This document shows, one piece after another, positions 21,822-31,217 of a stretch of 35,558 nt of DNA. Below the pieces are notes generated by a model that made no database searches, was not told where the DNA came from, and worked only from the letters and a program-made list of their open reading frames with translations. This DNA comes from Aureobasidium sp. EXF-3400. Taxonomy: Eukaryota; Ascomycota; Dothideomycetes; Dothideales; Saccotheciaceae. The stretch lies in NCBI GenBank assembly GCA_024195585.1, contig SWBL01000438.1:1-35558 (forward strand). Direction: 5' to 3'. Each line of letters opens with the position of its first letter. Position 1 is the stretch's first letter. A program made the position numbers and the translations under genes.

Positions 21822-24494
21822 ATGAAGACCAATAGCCTGTGCGCAGGAGTTCCTTCTAACGCGCCAGCGGATGTCAGGCGGAGGACTCTCGCTGTCATCG
21901 ACTCACTCTATCGAAAAAAGCATCTCATCAAAGTGATCGATCTTCTGGCTCTCAGCAGTAGCAATCTACAGCCAGGTGTCAAATTATCGATCGGCGACTC
22001 ACCAGAAAGTCCTTACGAGTGTTCCGACAACTGCACAGTCTGCTTTCCCCAGTTTTTTCCCGTTGCTGGCACCCTCGATGATGAACAAGCCGAGCGCCTC
22101 ATAAGCTCTCTTGTTGCGAGTGTGCAGTCTGATCTGTCTTACTTGCTTCGATGTCTCTCCGAGCATGGCGACTTGATTGTTGCTCGATGGAGAAAAAAGA
22201 CTCGTACAAAACGTGCTCAGTTCCTAAAGGACAACACAGACCTGTTCGATAAGAAATGGGCGCCGATTCACCTACTTGACCTCATAAGTCCACCGCAATT
22301 TGGCTCAACAGGCTCTCGGGTATTTAAGTCGCCCAGGGACGACATAAAGTCTTCTACAGTCGCCGCAGCCTCACATGAACGTTCCGTCACTCATAAGTAT
22401 GAACATACCTGGTTTTTACCGTACCTTAACGTTGAGACGCTGGCTGAAGACCCCTCTCTTTTGCTACGATTTCTTCATCTCAGGACCTCAGAGGGCGTCG
22501 GTGGATGGCGTATGTTTGACAAATCACAGCTCCACTTCGTTGAGGAACTCTCCATCATCACGCCGCTTTTCAATAAGAGCTGTGTAGTCATGCAAGGTCC
22601 ACAACTCGGAAAGTTGGTTCCCTGGAACTACGAAGAGATGCATCGCCATCTGACCAGTGGATTTCCTCAAGCTCGCTTGCTTCTCACTGCAGAAAAGACC
22701 ATGATGCAACTACTGCGCCAGTGTGTATCTGGGATTCTCTGCGGAGTCGACTCGCTCTCGATTCTGGCTCCGCAGACGAAGTGGCTCGATCTGATCGATA
22801 CTGGCTTCGAAGATATGGAGAGCAAGCTGAGTTGGCCCAGAGGAACCACTGACACTATCCAGAGGCCACTCTTCACACCAAATCATCTCGTGAATATCAT
22901 CAGATCACGGTATGACGAAGCAAGAGATCACATCGAGTTGTTGCAGACAGACCCGGAATACTTTCAATTTCAAGCCAGTCAACTCTCATCGACTTTCGTT
23001 CTCGAAGACGAGGAAAAGACAATCAAGTGGACATTGATTGCAGACGATCTTGTCTTCGAAGCCATCAGGAGGGAGGCTTTTTGGCGTCAGCTGAGCGAAG
23101 AAGCGGACCTGATGATACTGCTTTTCAAAGCTCTGGTCGAAAGTGTCTCGGATCAAACCCAAGACACAGATGAACTTCGGGATACTTTTCATCTCACCGT
23201 GTACTGGCTGCAAGACTTTTGCGTGACTTTCTTCGCTTACATGCGCTTACGTCTCGAGACAAGTCTCACAACCTCGCGTGGGTTCGAAGGTAGCTTCGAG
23301 TTCGTGAAGAACCACAAGTCTGGTCGACTCCAGAAACGGCCACTGCTCATGGGAGACAGTTTCCACGAAGACGTCCTTTTTTGGAGCCTAGTGAGCGTTT
23401 GTTACGATGACTATCGAACTTTTGAAATGCACCCCACGTTCAACTTCGCCATCATTGAAGATGTGTGCCGCAACGATCCGAAGGACGCGGAACGTATGAG
23501 TCAGCATACCTGCAACCTTGTTGACGATATGTCCGTTCTCTGCGACATGGTCTCACACATCGAGATGCAGAGAATACGGGATCGAGTCTCGATACCAAGT
23601 AAGTTCTGGAAGCTCAAGGAGGACAATGAATCCCAAAAGTCCTTCATGATCAAACTCGATCGACTGCTAGATCTACCTCTAGGACAAAAGATGGGCTCTC
23701 TGCTGGCAGATCAAATGCAGAAGACGTGCAGCGTAACCTGGCCGAGAGGATTTCGAACAGAAAGATGGCTTGAGCAAGCCACTGCTGCACGTGACGCTCT
23801 CGACGTGCTCTGGCAGGCCGCAAGGAGGATATGGGCTGCAGAGCTCAAACAGGTGAGGCTTCCGAAACTTGAGATCGACAACGACATGAAAATACTATCA
23901 GAGTCTCAGAGTGAGCGTGTAAGATCCAGACTGGTAGCCGAGAAACAGGCAATCATGCAAGAGGAAGAAAAGAGAACGAAAGACCGCGCACTGGACGGAG
24001 GCGAGTATCGGCCATTCAAGAACAATTTCGATCAGAATTCCACGGCATTGGAGAGTAAGATCATATCCCACCACCAATACGGGAACAGGATCACCGGATT
24101 GCAAGATGTTGCGCCGTTGGCAACGTCTAAGCTCGAGCCTCGTCGCCGCCTCTCACCCAATTTCGCTCTTGTAGCCAGCATTGCCGTTCATAAAGACAGT
24201 CTCAGGCTGTTCTATCATATGTTCCCAGAGACCCATGAGGAGAGTCAGCGCAGTTTTGCCTGGCAGCATTTCCTGTCTGCCATGGCGGATGCTGGGATGA
24301 CTGTTTCGCAAAAGCACGGCTCTGCTGTCACATTCAGATCTCGTACGAGCGAGAAACAGGGAGCTAAGTCGATTGTGGTACATCGACCACACCCTCATTC
24401 GACGATAAATCCTGTGATGCTGCGGGCGATCGGCAAACGGATCACAAGATGTTTTTATTGGCAGAGAGACACATTTGTGGAGCAGCAGAGATGA
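21822..24494 (+). CDS. 890-residue protein of a widespread uncharacterised ascomycete family
   Basis: Single exon. The frame is open from 21720, but that start is GTG; the first ATG is at 21822. Features in order: a Cys cluster at about 67-74 (ECSDNCTVCFPQFFP); a basic helix ARWRKKTRTKRAQFL at 122-136; FLPYLNVETLAEDPSLLLRF and SCVVMQGPQLGKLVPWNYEE in the second quarter; the RSRYDEARDHIELLQTDPEY motif near residue 370; a Lys/Glu-rich coiled coil near 700-730 (RLVAEKQAIMQEEEKR); and a C-terminal domain at 814-890 with GSAVTF, VVHRPHPHSTINP and LRAIGKRITRCFYW. I know this arrangement from many hypothetical proteins of Pezizomycotina, often multi-copy, without a known function. No signal peptide or membrane segment, so cytosolic or nuclear. 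The C-terminal domain resembles the HicA double-stranded-RNA-binding-like fold in motif order. No stops or frameshifts: apparently intact. A paralogue begins at 34929. Confidence 0.85.
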   Translation: MKTNSLCAGVPSNAPADVRRRTLAVIDSLYRKKHLIKVIDLLALSSSNLQPGVKLSIGDSPESPYECSDNCTVCFPQFFPVAGTLDDEQAERLISSLVASVQSDLSYLLRCLSEHGDLIVARWRKKTRTKRAQFLKDNTDLFDKKWAPIHLLDLISPPQFGSTGSRVFKSPRDDIKSSTVAAASHERSVTHKYEHTWFLPYLNVETLAEDPSLLLRFLHLRTSEGVGGWRMFDKSQLHFVEELSIITPLFNKSCVVMQGPQLGKLVPWNYEEMHRHLTSGFPQARLLLTAEKTMMQLLRQCVSGILCGVDSLSILAPQTKWLDLIDTGFEDMESKLSWPRGTTDTIQRPLFTPNHLVNIIRSRYDEARDHIELLQTDPEYFQFQASQLSSTFVLEDEEKTIKWTLIADDLVFEAIRREAFWRQLSEEADLMILLFKALVESVSDQTQDTDELRDTFHLTVYWLQDFCVTFFAYMRLRLETSLTTSRGFEGSFEFVKNHKSGRLQKRPLLMGDSFHEDVLFWSLVSVCYDDYRTFEMHPTFNFAIIEDVCRNDPKDAERMSQHTCNLVDDMSVLCDMVSHIEMQRIRDRVSIPSKFWKLKEDNESQKSFMIKLDRLLDLPLGQKMGSLLADQMQKTCSVTWPRGFRTERWLEQATAARDALDVLWQAARRIWAAELKQVRLPKLEIDNDMKILSESQSERVRSRLVAEKQAIMQEEEKRTKDRALDGGEYRPFKNNFDQNSTALESKIISHHQYGNRITGLQDVAPLATSKLEPRRRLSPNFALVASIAVHKDSLRLFYHMFPETHEESQRSFAWQHFLSAMADAGMTVSQKHGSAVTFRSRTSEKQGAKSIVVHRPHPHSTINPVMLRAIGKRITRCFYWQRDTFVEQQR

Positions 24495-24788
24495 TTCCGC
24501 CACATGCGAGGGGTTGGATGTGGGGAGACACGAGGTAGGAATCGAAGGCTCCGCCTCTACGAACTCCTTTTTGTAGATATCCAAGACATCCTAGAATTAA
24601 GCTGTCCGGAAGCAAAAACAGCCAAACATTACCTGGGTGTACGATTTGAGGAATACAGAGCTGATATCACAACCATTAGGCAACCCGAGAGAATGTAGAG
24701 GTTCAGTTACCTTCCAAAGTTGTGTTACTATGAGGTGCAAGAGTGATCCTCATGCTACGGCACACACGGATCTGTGATATTGAGTATA
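24495..24788. other. 3' flank of the 890-residue gene
   Basis: Short frames only; presumed 3' UTR and spacer before the inverted-repeat element. Confidence 0.4.
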
Positions 24789-25169
24789 AGGGCGTGTTCG
24801 GTTCGCTTCCTGAAGTAGCGTCAGATAGCTTCAAGTTGGTTCGGAAGTCGTCAGGTCGCGAGTTGAGTTGAATTTGAGCATGTCGTTCGTTTCAACTCGT
24901 GGATTTTGAGCAGAAAGTCGACGAGGATCGTATGTTTTGAACTTTAGCCTTTCTTAAAGTAAATCCACGTAAAAGGCAAAATCTTGGCAGCAGAATTGTC
25001 AAGATGTTCTGATTCTGGGGACTTTTGAAATCTGCTAGTCCCGAGCAGCAGTTATCGTCAGAACTCGGCCCAAGCGTATACTTGCTCAATTCACGAAGCC
25101 GCCAAAAAGCTAGTTGGCTACCTGAAATGACTTCTGCACATTCTCCAAAAAATGAACTGAACACGCCCT
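24789..25169. mobile_element. Putative non-autonomous DNA transposon (MITE-like), 381 bp
   Basis: The left end 24789-24804 AGGGCGTGTTCGGTTC is the inverted counterpart of the right end 25154-25169, which read on the minus strand is AGGGCGTGTTCAGTTC: 15 of 16 identical, the mismatch being a transition. No coding frame fills the interior. Starts of the AGGG..GTTCGGTT kind remind me of hAT-type ends, but that is weak. A clean target-site duplication is not visible next to either end (left flank TGAGTATA, right flank AAAGTCTT), so the boundaries or the class remain open. Confidence 0.5.
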
Positions 25170-26205
25170 AAAGTCTTTTGGATTCGTTCCAGGATCCACG
25201 GCCTTACTAAAACCACCCAGATGCTTCCGAAGCAACCGTTTCGAGTGCATTTTCTCAGTTTGAGAAGCGCATGCCAGTAGAGAGGTCGATAGAGGTTGAG
25301 AGATGGATGTAGGAGGCCGTACTGGCATACCGTGAATACTCTTCTTTATGTTGAACCTCAACGCAGAGAAAAATGGCTGACAGGAACCTTCCGACTCCAC
25401 GCCTTCATACTTTAGTATGAGCACTCGAAGTAAGGAGGGAGATCGCATCTTGCACGTCCATGTAGTCTGGTTACCGGAGAGAGTTTGTTCGCATTGCAGG
25501 ATCTCCATCATGCAATACCTGCTAACAGACCGACGCTATCACCATTCGATATCTAGCGAGGCTCTTATAACTTATCGCTCGATCCTTCTTCTTCAATGTG
25601 AACGACTTCTCAGTCTAACGAGCTTGCCTCAGAATACAGCCCACTAGAGGCGTTTAGCAAGCTTCTCGGATTCATATAAACACAATCGATCTAGGACTGT
25701 AGCAAAGAATCTTACAGACTACCTCTGCGTTTCTTAACAAAAATGCGGCTGGTCGGGGTTCTCTAAAGTTCCGTCTCTCCCACTACTATCAATCATGGTT
25801 CTCTGCCTTGTCTACTTACGCGATACCATCCACGTCAGAGATTAGAGGTTGTTTTTTCTTTCTCTAGCGTAACATGATACTGGACGAAAATGATATGCAA
25901 GGAAGAGTAGGACAATCACTGAAATCTTGATGGAATAATCCCCGCCTCGAGCTCATGACGAAATAAACGGGCCGCTTTCTATATACTGACCTCGATCAAT
26001 TTTCATGCAAACTCGAACTACCCTTCGTCTTCGTGCACACCTCGATATATGATCTGGCTAAGACCTTGGGGATGCGACTCGCCGATGCGAGTGTCCGTAT
26101 CAGCCAAACACCTCCAGTGAGTATCCTCAGTGAGTTCCGTACCCAGACCAGAGCATAGTTGAATTTTCCCCAATTCAGTTCGCAAGCCAGACTACCACGC
26201 CGACC
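25170..26205. other. No gene seen
   Basis: Only short frames. A plus reading at about 26010-26120 followed by a GTGAGT donor and a CAG acceptor at 26180 looks like an exon-intron pair but leads into DNA that is better explained by the minus-strand gene (see rejected items). Confidence 0.35.
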
Positions 26206-26825
26206 CTAAATCGCGTACTGCATGCGATTGGCAGCTTTGAAGAAGACATAGTTGACAGGTATAGGATCGCCTTGCTTGAGAGGTCTGCTCCGCCCCGATC
26301 CTCTACTACTACCTTGCTCAGCAGCAACTTCCGGTTCGACAGCTTGCATGAATGCGTCGCCAACAAAGTACGGGAGGCGCAACTGGTCTTTGCCAATCAT
26401 AGCTTCTGAGGGGAACATTAGTTCAACTTCACTCACTACTTCCTCTCGGGTGTCCTCCAGGGCTTTCTGGCAAAAGCAGTGGAAACTAAGACAACCGATG
26501 GTCAGATTCACTCGTTCGTTATACAAACAGTCTACGAGACCTTCCAGAAAGTTGTCAAAGCTTAGTTGTTTTTTTACTTCCAGAGGAGCCCTTAAGACGC
26601 CCAAGCTCTTCGTTTGCAATACTTGGCATCCACGTGTTCGGTTGGTTCTACTCGGGAATATTCTGAAGCGTCCGTCGATTTGATTCTGCTTTCCATGGCG
26701 GCAAGGTCGTCTCTGTGCACTGATGAGACTGCACTACAGGCACTACAGGCACTGCACATGCAACCGGTAGTGTAGTGAATATTGATTGAGGAGACTAACA
26801 CGAGGTACGGCTCTGTTTCAGACAT
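26206..26825 (-). CDS. Hypothetical protein, two segments joined by an unresolved intron or frameshift
   Basis: From an ATG at 26825 in good context (ACAACCATG) the first frame reads MSETEPYLVLVSS, a Cys/Ser run from a 9-bp repeat at 26731-26748 (GCACTACAG on the plus strand), and DDLAAMESRIKST..EYSRVEPTEHVD, ending TAA at about 26592. A second frame, open from 26731 down to TAG at 26206, reads LSFDNFLEGLVDCLYNERVN, EDTREEVVSEVELMFPSEAM, LRLPYFVGDAFMQAVEPEVA, then a basic linker and KQGDPIPVNYVFFKAANRMQ. First codon positions of the second segment are rich in G, as in real genes. The switch must lie at about 26595-26650; a short GT..AG intron is possible but none is convincing. Soluble, acidic, helical; not recognised. 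The opposite strand is also partly coding-like. Confidence 0.5.
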
Positions 26826-27126
26826 GGTTGTCAAACTTCTCCTGACCAAGCAGAGCAGTCTCTATCACGCAACATGCCTGCTCGCCAAGTTCTGTCACCT
26901 CTTCGGATCTCTGGCCATCCACTCAACAGACCTGACGGCTTATCTGGCCCAGACCTAGCAGCCCCTGACAAAAGTGACCGTACAGACTGGTCGCAGTGAA
27001 CATTCTTTACAGTCACCACCGATGATCGCTCAGATCCGTGACGGTTTGTGATAGCTAACAGCACTGATGGGAGAGACCGTGCCTGATTGAGATACAAGAG
27101 TGGGAATGCACACACTTTCAAGGTGG
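26826..27126. other. Spacer between two minus-strand genes
   Basis: No frame of protein-like composition. Presumably carries the promoter of the gene at 26825 and the 3' end of the minisatellite gene. Confidence 0.4.
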
Positions 27127-27630
27127 TTATGGGAGTTGGTCGTCAGTATTGACTGGGTCGAAAGCGTTTTCCTGGTCGTGAGTGTTGTCGTGATCGTGGG
27201 CGTTGCTTTGGGTGTTGCTTTGGTCGTGTGCGTCGACTTGGTCGTAAGCGTTGACTTGGTCGTGTGTGTTGACTTGGTTGTGTGTGTTGATTTGGTCGTA
27301 AGCGTTGACTCGGGGTGCTGCAACTTCGTTGCTGAGTGTCTTTCTCACTTGAGCGATGTCCCACGGCACCCATTCATGAACGTAAGAGACACGTTGGATG
27401 GTGCTGGTCGGATGGCGGCGGCGGTCTCTGGTGTCCTTCAGGAGCGAGTACACACGCTCCTAGCCGTGTGACTCCGCGAAGTCATCCGCTAGCTTGCGCA
27501 ACGCAATGATGAAAGAGTTTAACTGGAATATGCTCTCGTCAAAGTAGATCAGAAGCGACTGGAGGTGGAGGTTCCAGCGCGACGAGGTGAGCGCATCCAG
27601 CGAGGCGGCATAGCGAGGTCTGTTGGCCAT
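27127..27630 (-). pseudogene. Gene with N-x-x-D-Q hexapeptide repeats, interrupted by one TAG
   Basis: An ATG at 27630 sits in an excellent fungal context (CTCAACAATGGCC) and starts MANRPRYAASLDALTSSRWN, then helices YFDESIFQLNSFIIALRKLA. A TAG at 27462-27460 stops it after 56 residues, but the same frame goes on for 110 codons: ERVYSLLKDTRDRRRHP, SYVHEWVPWDIAQVRKTLS, then about ten hexapeptides of the type VN(A/T)(Y/H)DQ, ending at TAA 27127. That continuity suggests a single nonsense change in a 168-codon gene. An alternative is a 64-nt intron (GTTAAA..GGCTAG) that would remove the TAG, but its donor is poor and it would cut a well-formed helix. Function unknown. Confidence 0.5.
27138..27311. 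repeat. 18-bp minisatellite, about ten units
   Basis: Units begin GGTCGT and start at 27138, 27156, 27174, 27192, then a 12-bp partial unit at 27210, then 27222, 27240, 27258, 27276 and 27294. The last five are most alike (GGTCGTAAGCGTTGACTT type), the first ones diverged. The period is a multiple of three, so all frames stay open through it; on the minus strand it encodes the hexapeptide repeat of the gene at 27127-27630. Confidence 0.9.
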
Positions 27631-29205
27631 TGTTGAGCTCAGTGAAGGGATGGATCTTGCATGGCGAGTTAGGGAACTGGCTCCGTGAACAACCAAGTGA
27701 GTTTGTCGCGTGGGCGATAAGAGAAAGCACGCAAGCTGTTGGGAGAGGGACGTCTGGCAGGAGCGATGCGATTGCGACGCGGTGCGGGGTCGGGGTTTCC
27801 TGGTTGACGCGCCGCCAAAGTGCAGGTCCGAGCGTCAGATCTCGCGCGATCTGCCTCCACCTGCAGATTGTCTCTCCACCGTGCTGGAAGCACGTCTCGC
27901 TCCCACTACTGGCAACATGTGATCGTGCATGTGCTGTTACGGCGCATGATAGGCTTGGTCGGCGCATGTCGCTCTGGCTCTGGTCGAGTGGCAGCTTCGC
28001 GCCCGCGAACAGTCTGCACCAGCCAGAGTACCGTGAGCATGACTGTTGCTGTCTCCTCGCGCGCATTGACCCAGCATTTTCCCCCTTTTTCTCATCTGTG
28101 ACATTTAGCCCCAGGAAACAGTCTTCCCTTGCAGTCATCCGCCGGTTGATTCAAAGCATCTCGTTGCAGGAGCATTCTCACTGATCACGCAGACATTTGA
28201 TAGGATGACACGCCGTAAGCCGTATCACGACGCATGTGATGGTCCGCGCTTGCAGGATTCTGATCTCATAGCTCTCATCCATCGCAATTTCGATAGAAGA
28301 CTTCCTGGACAACACTTTACAAGCACGACGTCACTTGCATCACCAAACCTCCGAGTATAATCTCGAACATGGCGACTGTGTACGATGCGCTACTACGTAG
28401 ATGCGCGGTTTGACTATGCCATTGAACGGCGGAGACCATGTCTTGCTGCAAAAATCCGAGGACCATCGACATAATCTTCCCACTTCGGAAAATCAGTCAC
28501 TACAGCTCGTAGCAAGGGGTAATAGTATCCTCAATATCAATCATTCGCCTAGACTTACGTCTGTGGCTCCTGATGCCCATGCGAAGACGTTTGTAGAGTG
28601 TGAGGTTCATGGCATTCTTAAAATCGGCCTGATACACAGGTATTGCTCCCTGGACCATGCTAAAGTCATGCTGAGTAGTCACTCGGATACCAGCATGCAT
28701 GATGACAGAGAATTCCAGGGTTGCAGATGCTAGCCGTTGCCAAATCGCCATGGATATCGGCCAACCAGGAACATGGCTCGATCGAGATTTCAGACATCCT
28801 GCTCAGGCTGAGGCAAAAGGTATGCAAGAGCCGTTCGTCGGTCCGTTTCTTGACTGATAGGTCTCTAATGCCACCGCTGATGTCGTTTTTTTGAAAGGAG
28901 CGTGCATCAAAGCACTAAATGTCAGTCTTCTGGGTAGTGCTCCAAACTCGCGTTGGTCCTTACCCGGCGGACGCGCTTGGATCCTGACGACCTTACTCAA
29001 TTCATGACTAGCACAATGACTGTCATTGAATGACCTCCTGCTTGGTTGTGGAGACACTGGTGTTATCACGAGACACTGCTGTTGAAGAACGAGCGGCTTC
29101 ACTCACAGACACTCGTGTCTGACTGCCGACTTTGTACGTCTTGTTGCGATTCTACAGGGTTGATCTGAGCTATTGAGGAGATCTGATTGGGTGTTATATC
29201 TTATA
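27631..29205. other. Long gap, GC-rich at first, no decidable gene
   Basis: Bases 27631-28180 are GC-rich and both strands carry long overlapping open frames (about 185-200 codons) of shadow-like composition; they may be promoter DNA. At 28751 (-) an ATG starts MAIWQRLASATLEFSVIMH and runs to a perfect GTAAGT donor near 28556, so an exon is possible; an overlapping frame from an ATG at about 28784 reads MSEISIEPCSWLADIHGDLA. No complete gene could be assembled. Confidence 0.3.
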
Positions 29206-29515
29206 TCAAGTCTGCTTCACAATCGGATCGCCCCAGGCCATTGTGTTCTGTGGTCCGTCGGAGTAGCTGAATCGCCACCATAAGTCTTTAGACGCAGCGA
29301 ATTCAAGGGTCTGCCATGGCTCGTTGGAACTCCTTGTCGGATCCGCGTCCCGGTCTCGATGTCAGCTACGATTAGAGCAAGGCCGCTATCTGCCATGACT
29401 TCATGCTCTGGTACTGTGATTCAACCATACTTTAGGGCGCCAAGTTGTCGCAGCGAACTCCTACTGGGGAGGTCTTTGCTATGACTCGCTCAATCAATCC
29501 GTCGAACGCGTATCG
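29206..29515 (-). pseudogene. Decayed protein remnant overlapping the F-box gene tail
   Basis: Three coding-like blocks follow each other on the minus strand in three frames: RYAFDGLIERVIAKTSPVGV (from 29515), QLGALKYG-stop-ITVPEHEVMADSGLALIVAD, and EPWQTLEFAASKDLWWRFSY followed by SDGPQNTMAWGDPIVKQT and TGA at 29208-29206. Each block is too protein-like to be chance together, and each switch needs a small indel. I do not recognise the protein. It begins about 20 bases inside the last codons of the F-box gene, on the same strand, so it may be what is left of a longer ancestral C-terminus or of a separate neighbour. Confidence 0.4.
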
Positions 29516-30747
29516 TCAGTAATTCTAGCTTCGTGGTGTCTTGTCTGTGTCAAAAGCTTCTTCAGAGCAGTCGGCATGTCCTCTACCTCTTGGAAGTCAC
29601 AGATTGTTACTCGCTCGTTGTTGTGAAGTGGCTGAGATTCGTCATCGAGAATATCGTACATGCCAAACGTGTGGAGGGAGGTAAGATTCGACATGATCCA
29701 CTGGACTAGAGATTTCCAAGACCCCACTAGACGAGTGGAAGAAAGCCAAGAATTATCAAGAGTAGACTTTTGTTTGCTCAAGAATGAGATCAGATCTGAT
29801 ACGGAGCAGCAGAGACTCGATAAATTGATGGCTTCAAGTGAGCTTGATGCTACGGAGTGACAGAATCCGGCGAGGTCGTAGTACAAATCTGGTCCTGATG
29901 GCTCGAAGGTAAGAATTTCGAGGTTCTCTGCTTGCGAAATCACTTGCTTGATCGACTTCAAGACCGCGTGTAGATCGTGGCAGTAAACTTCTACGTCAAA
30001 AGCAGTCAGGCTAACTGACAGACGGTTGACATCCTCGTCGAGATCGTCGTCCCACAGCTTGCCCTCGCCGATGAGATCAGCGTCTGTCACATTTTCCAGA
30101 GAAAGTCGTGTAACCCGGCAACCACTATCGGCCACAGCTTTAATCAAAAAAGACATGACCTCTTTCCAGTACAGTTTGAACACGCCCTCTTCTTCGTAAA
30201 CTTTAGCGAGGGCTCCGGAGAAGCAACCTTGAGCTCCAATGTGTATTTCTTCATCATCAGGGACCTTCAGGCATAGAGAACGGCCATACTTTCTAAGCGA
30301 CATGAAGGCTTCGGTAAGGAGTCTCAAAGTATCACCGGATTGCTCCAATTCCATCTCTTCGTGGTATCGATCCAGATACTGATGGACTGCCTTGGCAGAC
30401 GCTTTGGCTTTTCCCAGGACGCCTTCATGATAGACGCAACGGTGAGTCGGAATCAAGCAGGTCAGAGCTTCCGAAAAGGTACGGAGTGGTGTGAGAGTGA
30501 TGAGTTGGATCTGAGGGCCAATGCGGGGATGATTCGAGATGCCGATCAGAGCCTGAAGAGAGCGCCGTGTCAAAAGGACCGAGATACCAGTAAAGCACAT
30601 GCGATCGAATGGCTGAGTGGACAACTCGCAAGTGAATGTGCAGGTCAAACGAAGAGCCATGAGATGAGATCGGTCAAAGCCTATATCGGTGCAGATCTGT
30701 TTGATCAGCTCGGTGGGCAGATCCAAGATTCGGAATGGCTGGATCAT
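29494..30747 (-). CDS. F-box protein
   Basis: A 417-residue single-exon frame. The open frame extends to 30816 but without ATG; the first ATG is 30747 (MIQPFRILDLPTELIKQI). Residues about 6-45 are an F-box (LDLPTELIKQICTDI..LMALRLTC), which in other fungal proteins binds Skp1 of an SCF ubiquitin ligase. The rest is a repeat-poor, leucine-containing alpha/beta region (TRLSLENVTDADLIG, LEILTFEPSGPDLYYDLAGF, LTSLHTFGMYDIL), as in many ascomycete F-box proteins of unknown target. A 51-nt intron-like segment lies in the 5' leader at 30809-30759: GTGAGT donor, GCTAAC branch, CAAAG end, 11 bases before the ATG. The gene appears intact, though its stop codon lies at the start of a decayed coding stretch. 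Confidence 0.85.
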   Translation of the reverse strand: MIQPFRILDLPTELIKQICTDIGFDRSHLMALRLTCTFTCELSTQPFDRMCFTGISVLLTRRSLQALIGISNHPRIGPQIQLITLTPLRTFSEALTCLIPTHRCVYHEGVLGKAKASAKAVHQYLDRYHEEMELEQSGDTLRLLTEAFMSLRKYGRSLCLKVPDDEEIHIGAQGCFSGALAKVYEEEGVFKLYWKEVMSFLIKAVADSGCRVTRLSLENVTDADLIGEGKLWDDDLDEDVNRLSVSLTAFDVEVYCHDLHAVLKSIKQVISQAENLEILTFEPSGPDLYYDLAGFCHSVASSSLEAINLSSLCCSVSDLISFLSKQKSTLDNSWLSSTRLVGSWKSLVQWIMSNLTSLHTFGMYDILDDESQPLHNNERVTICDFQEVEDMPTALKKLLTQTRHHEARITDDTRSTD

Positions 30748-30758
30748 TGCGGGATAGT

Positions 30759-30809
30759 CTTTGTCACAGGAGTTAGCGTGCTCTGTAGTGATAAAGACGG
30801 ATAACTCAC
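30759..30809 (-). other. Probable 5'-leader intron of the F-box gene
   Basis: Donor GTGAGT at 30809-30804, branch GCTAAC about 15 bases before the CAAAG acceptor ending at 30759. Size 51 nt, matching other introns here. No upstream ATG exon was found, so it should lie in the untranslated leader. Confidence 0.5.
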
Positions 30810-30817
30810 TTGTCAAA

Positions 30818-31217
30818 TGGTCAGGAAGGATTGTAGAGCTGAGACAGTGGATGAGCGCGGAAGATCGACAGCAATCTATGATGAGATAGACCGGTCAATC
30901 AGACGTAAGGGACACAAGAGATGTCAACTGTTTGGGTGGTAGCCCTCTGGTGAATGCTGAACGCTAAACAAAAACGTGGGAAAGAAAAAAGCGGAAGCTT
31001 AGTAGACCACGTGTAGGTTGCCCATATGTAGGCGCTACTTGTGCGCGTTTGCGGTCGGGTTCAGGTTTGTTCACCTGCTTATGAGTCAGAGATTGCTACA
31101 CAGTAGCTAGATTAAGAATCAATCTCTCCTAACTAGTACAAAGATTTGCTCAACGGCGCCCGTGGACACCTTCGAGTGCTTGTGGCACGTTAGCTCTGGA
31201 GACGCCTCAGAGACGTG
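30818..31217. other. Upstream region of the F-box gene, no gene
   Basis: Presumed promoter. A CACGTG palindrome is present at about 31008-31014 (CCACGTGT), a possible E-box. Nothing else is evident. Confidence 0.35.

Noticed and set aside
26010..26683. Plus-strand exon-intron-exon reading opposite the minus-strand gene
   Set aside because: At least four stops occur without introns, and first-position G content favours the minus strand (about 38 percent against 27 percent by hand count).
27539..28184. Overlapping ORFs of 199 (-) and 184 (+) codons
   Set aside because: They sit in GC-rich DNA where all frames tend to be open, have no domain and composition typical of shadows, and the minus one overlaps a better start (27630).
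30178..30188. GAACACGCCCT, identical to 11 bases of the inverted-repeat element end
   Set aside because: It lies inside the F-box coding sequence with no partner nearby; most likely chance.
29494..30816. Start of the F-box protein at 30816
   Set aside because: That codon is TTG and the 23 codons before the ATG at 30747 contain a well-formed intron.
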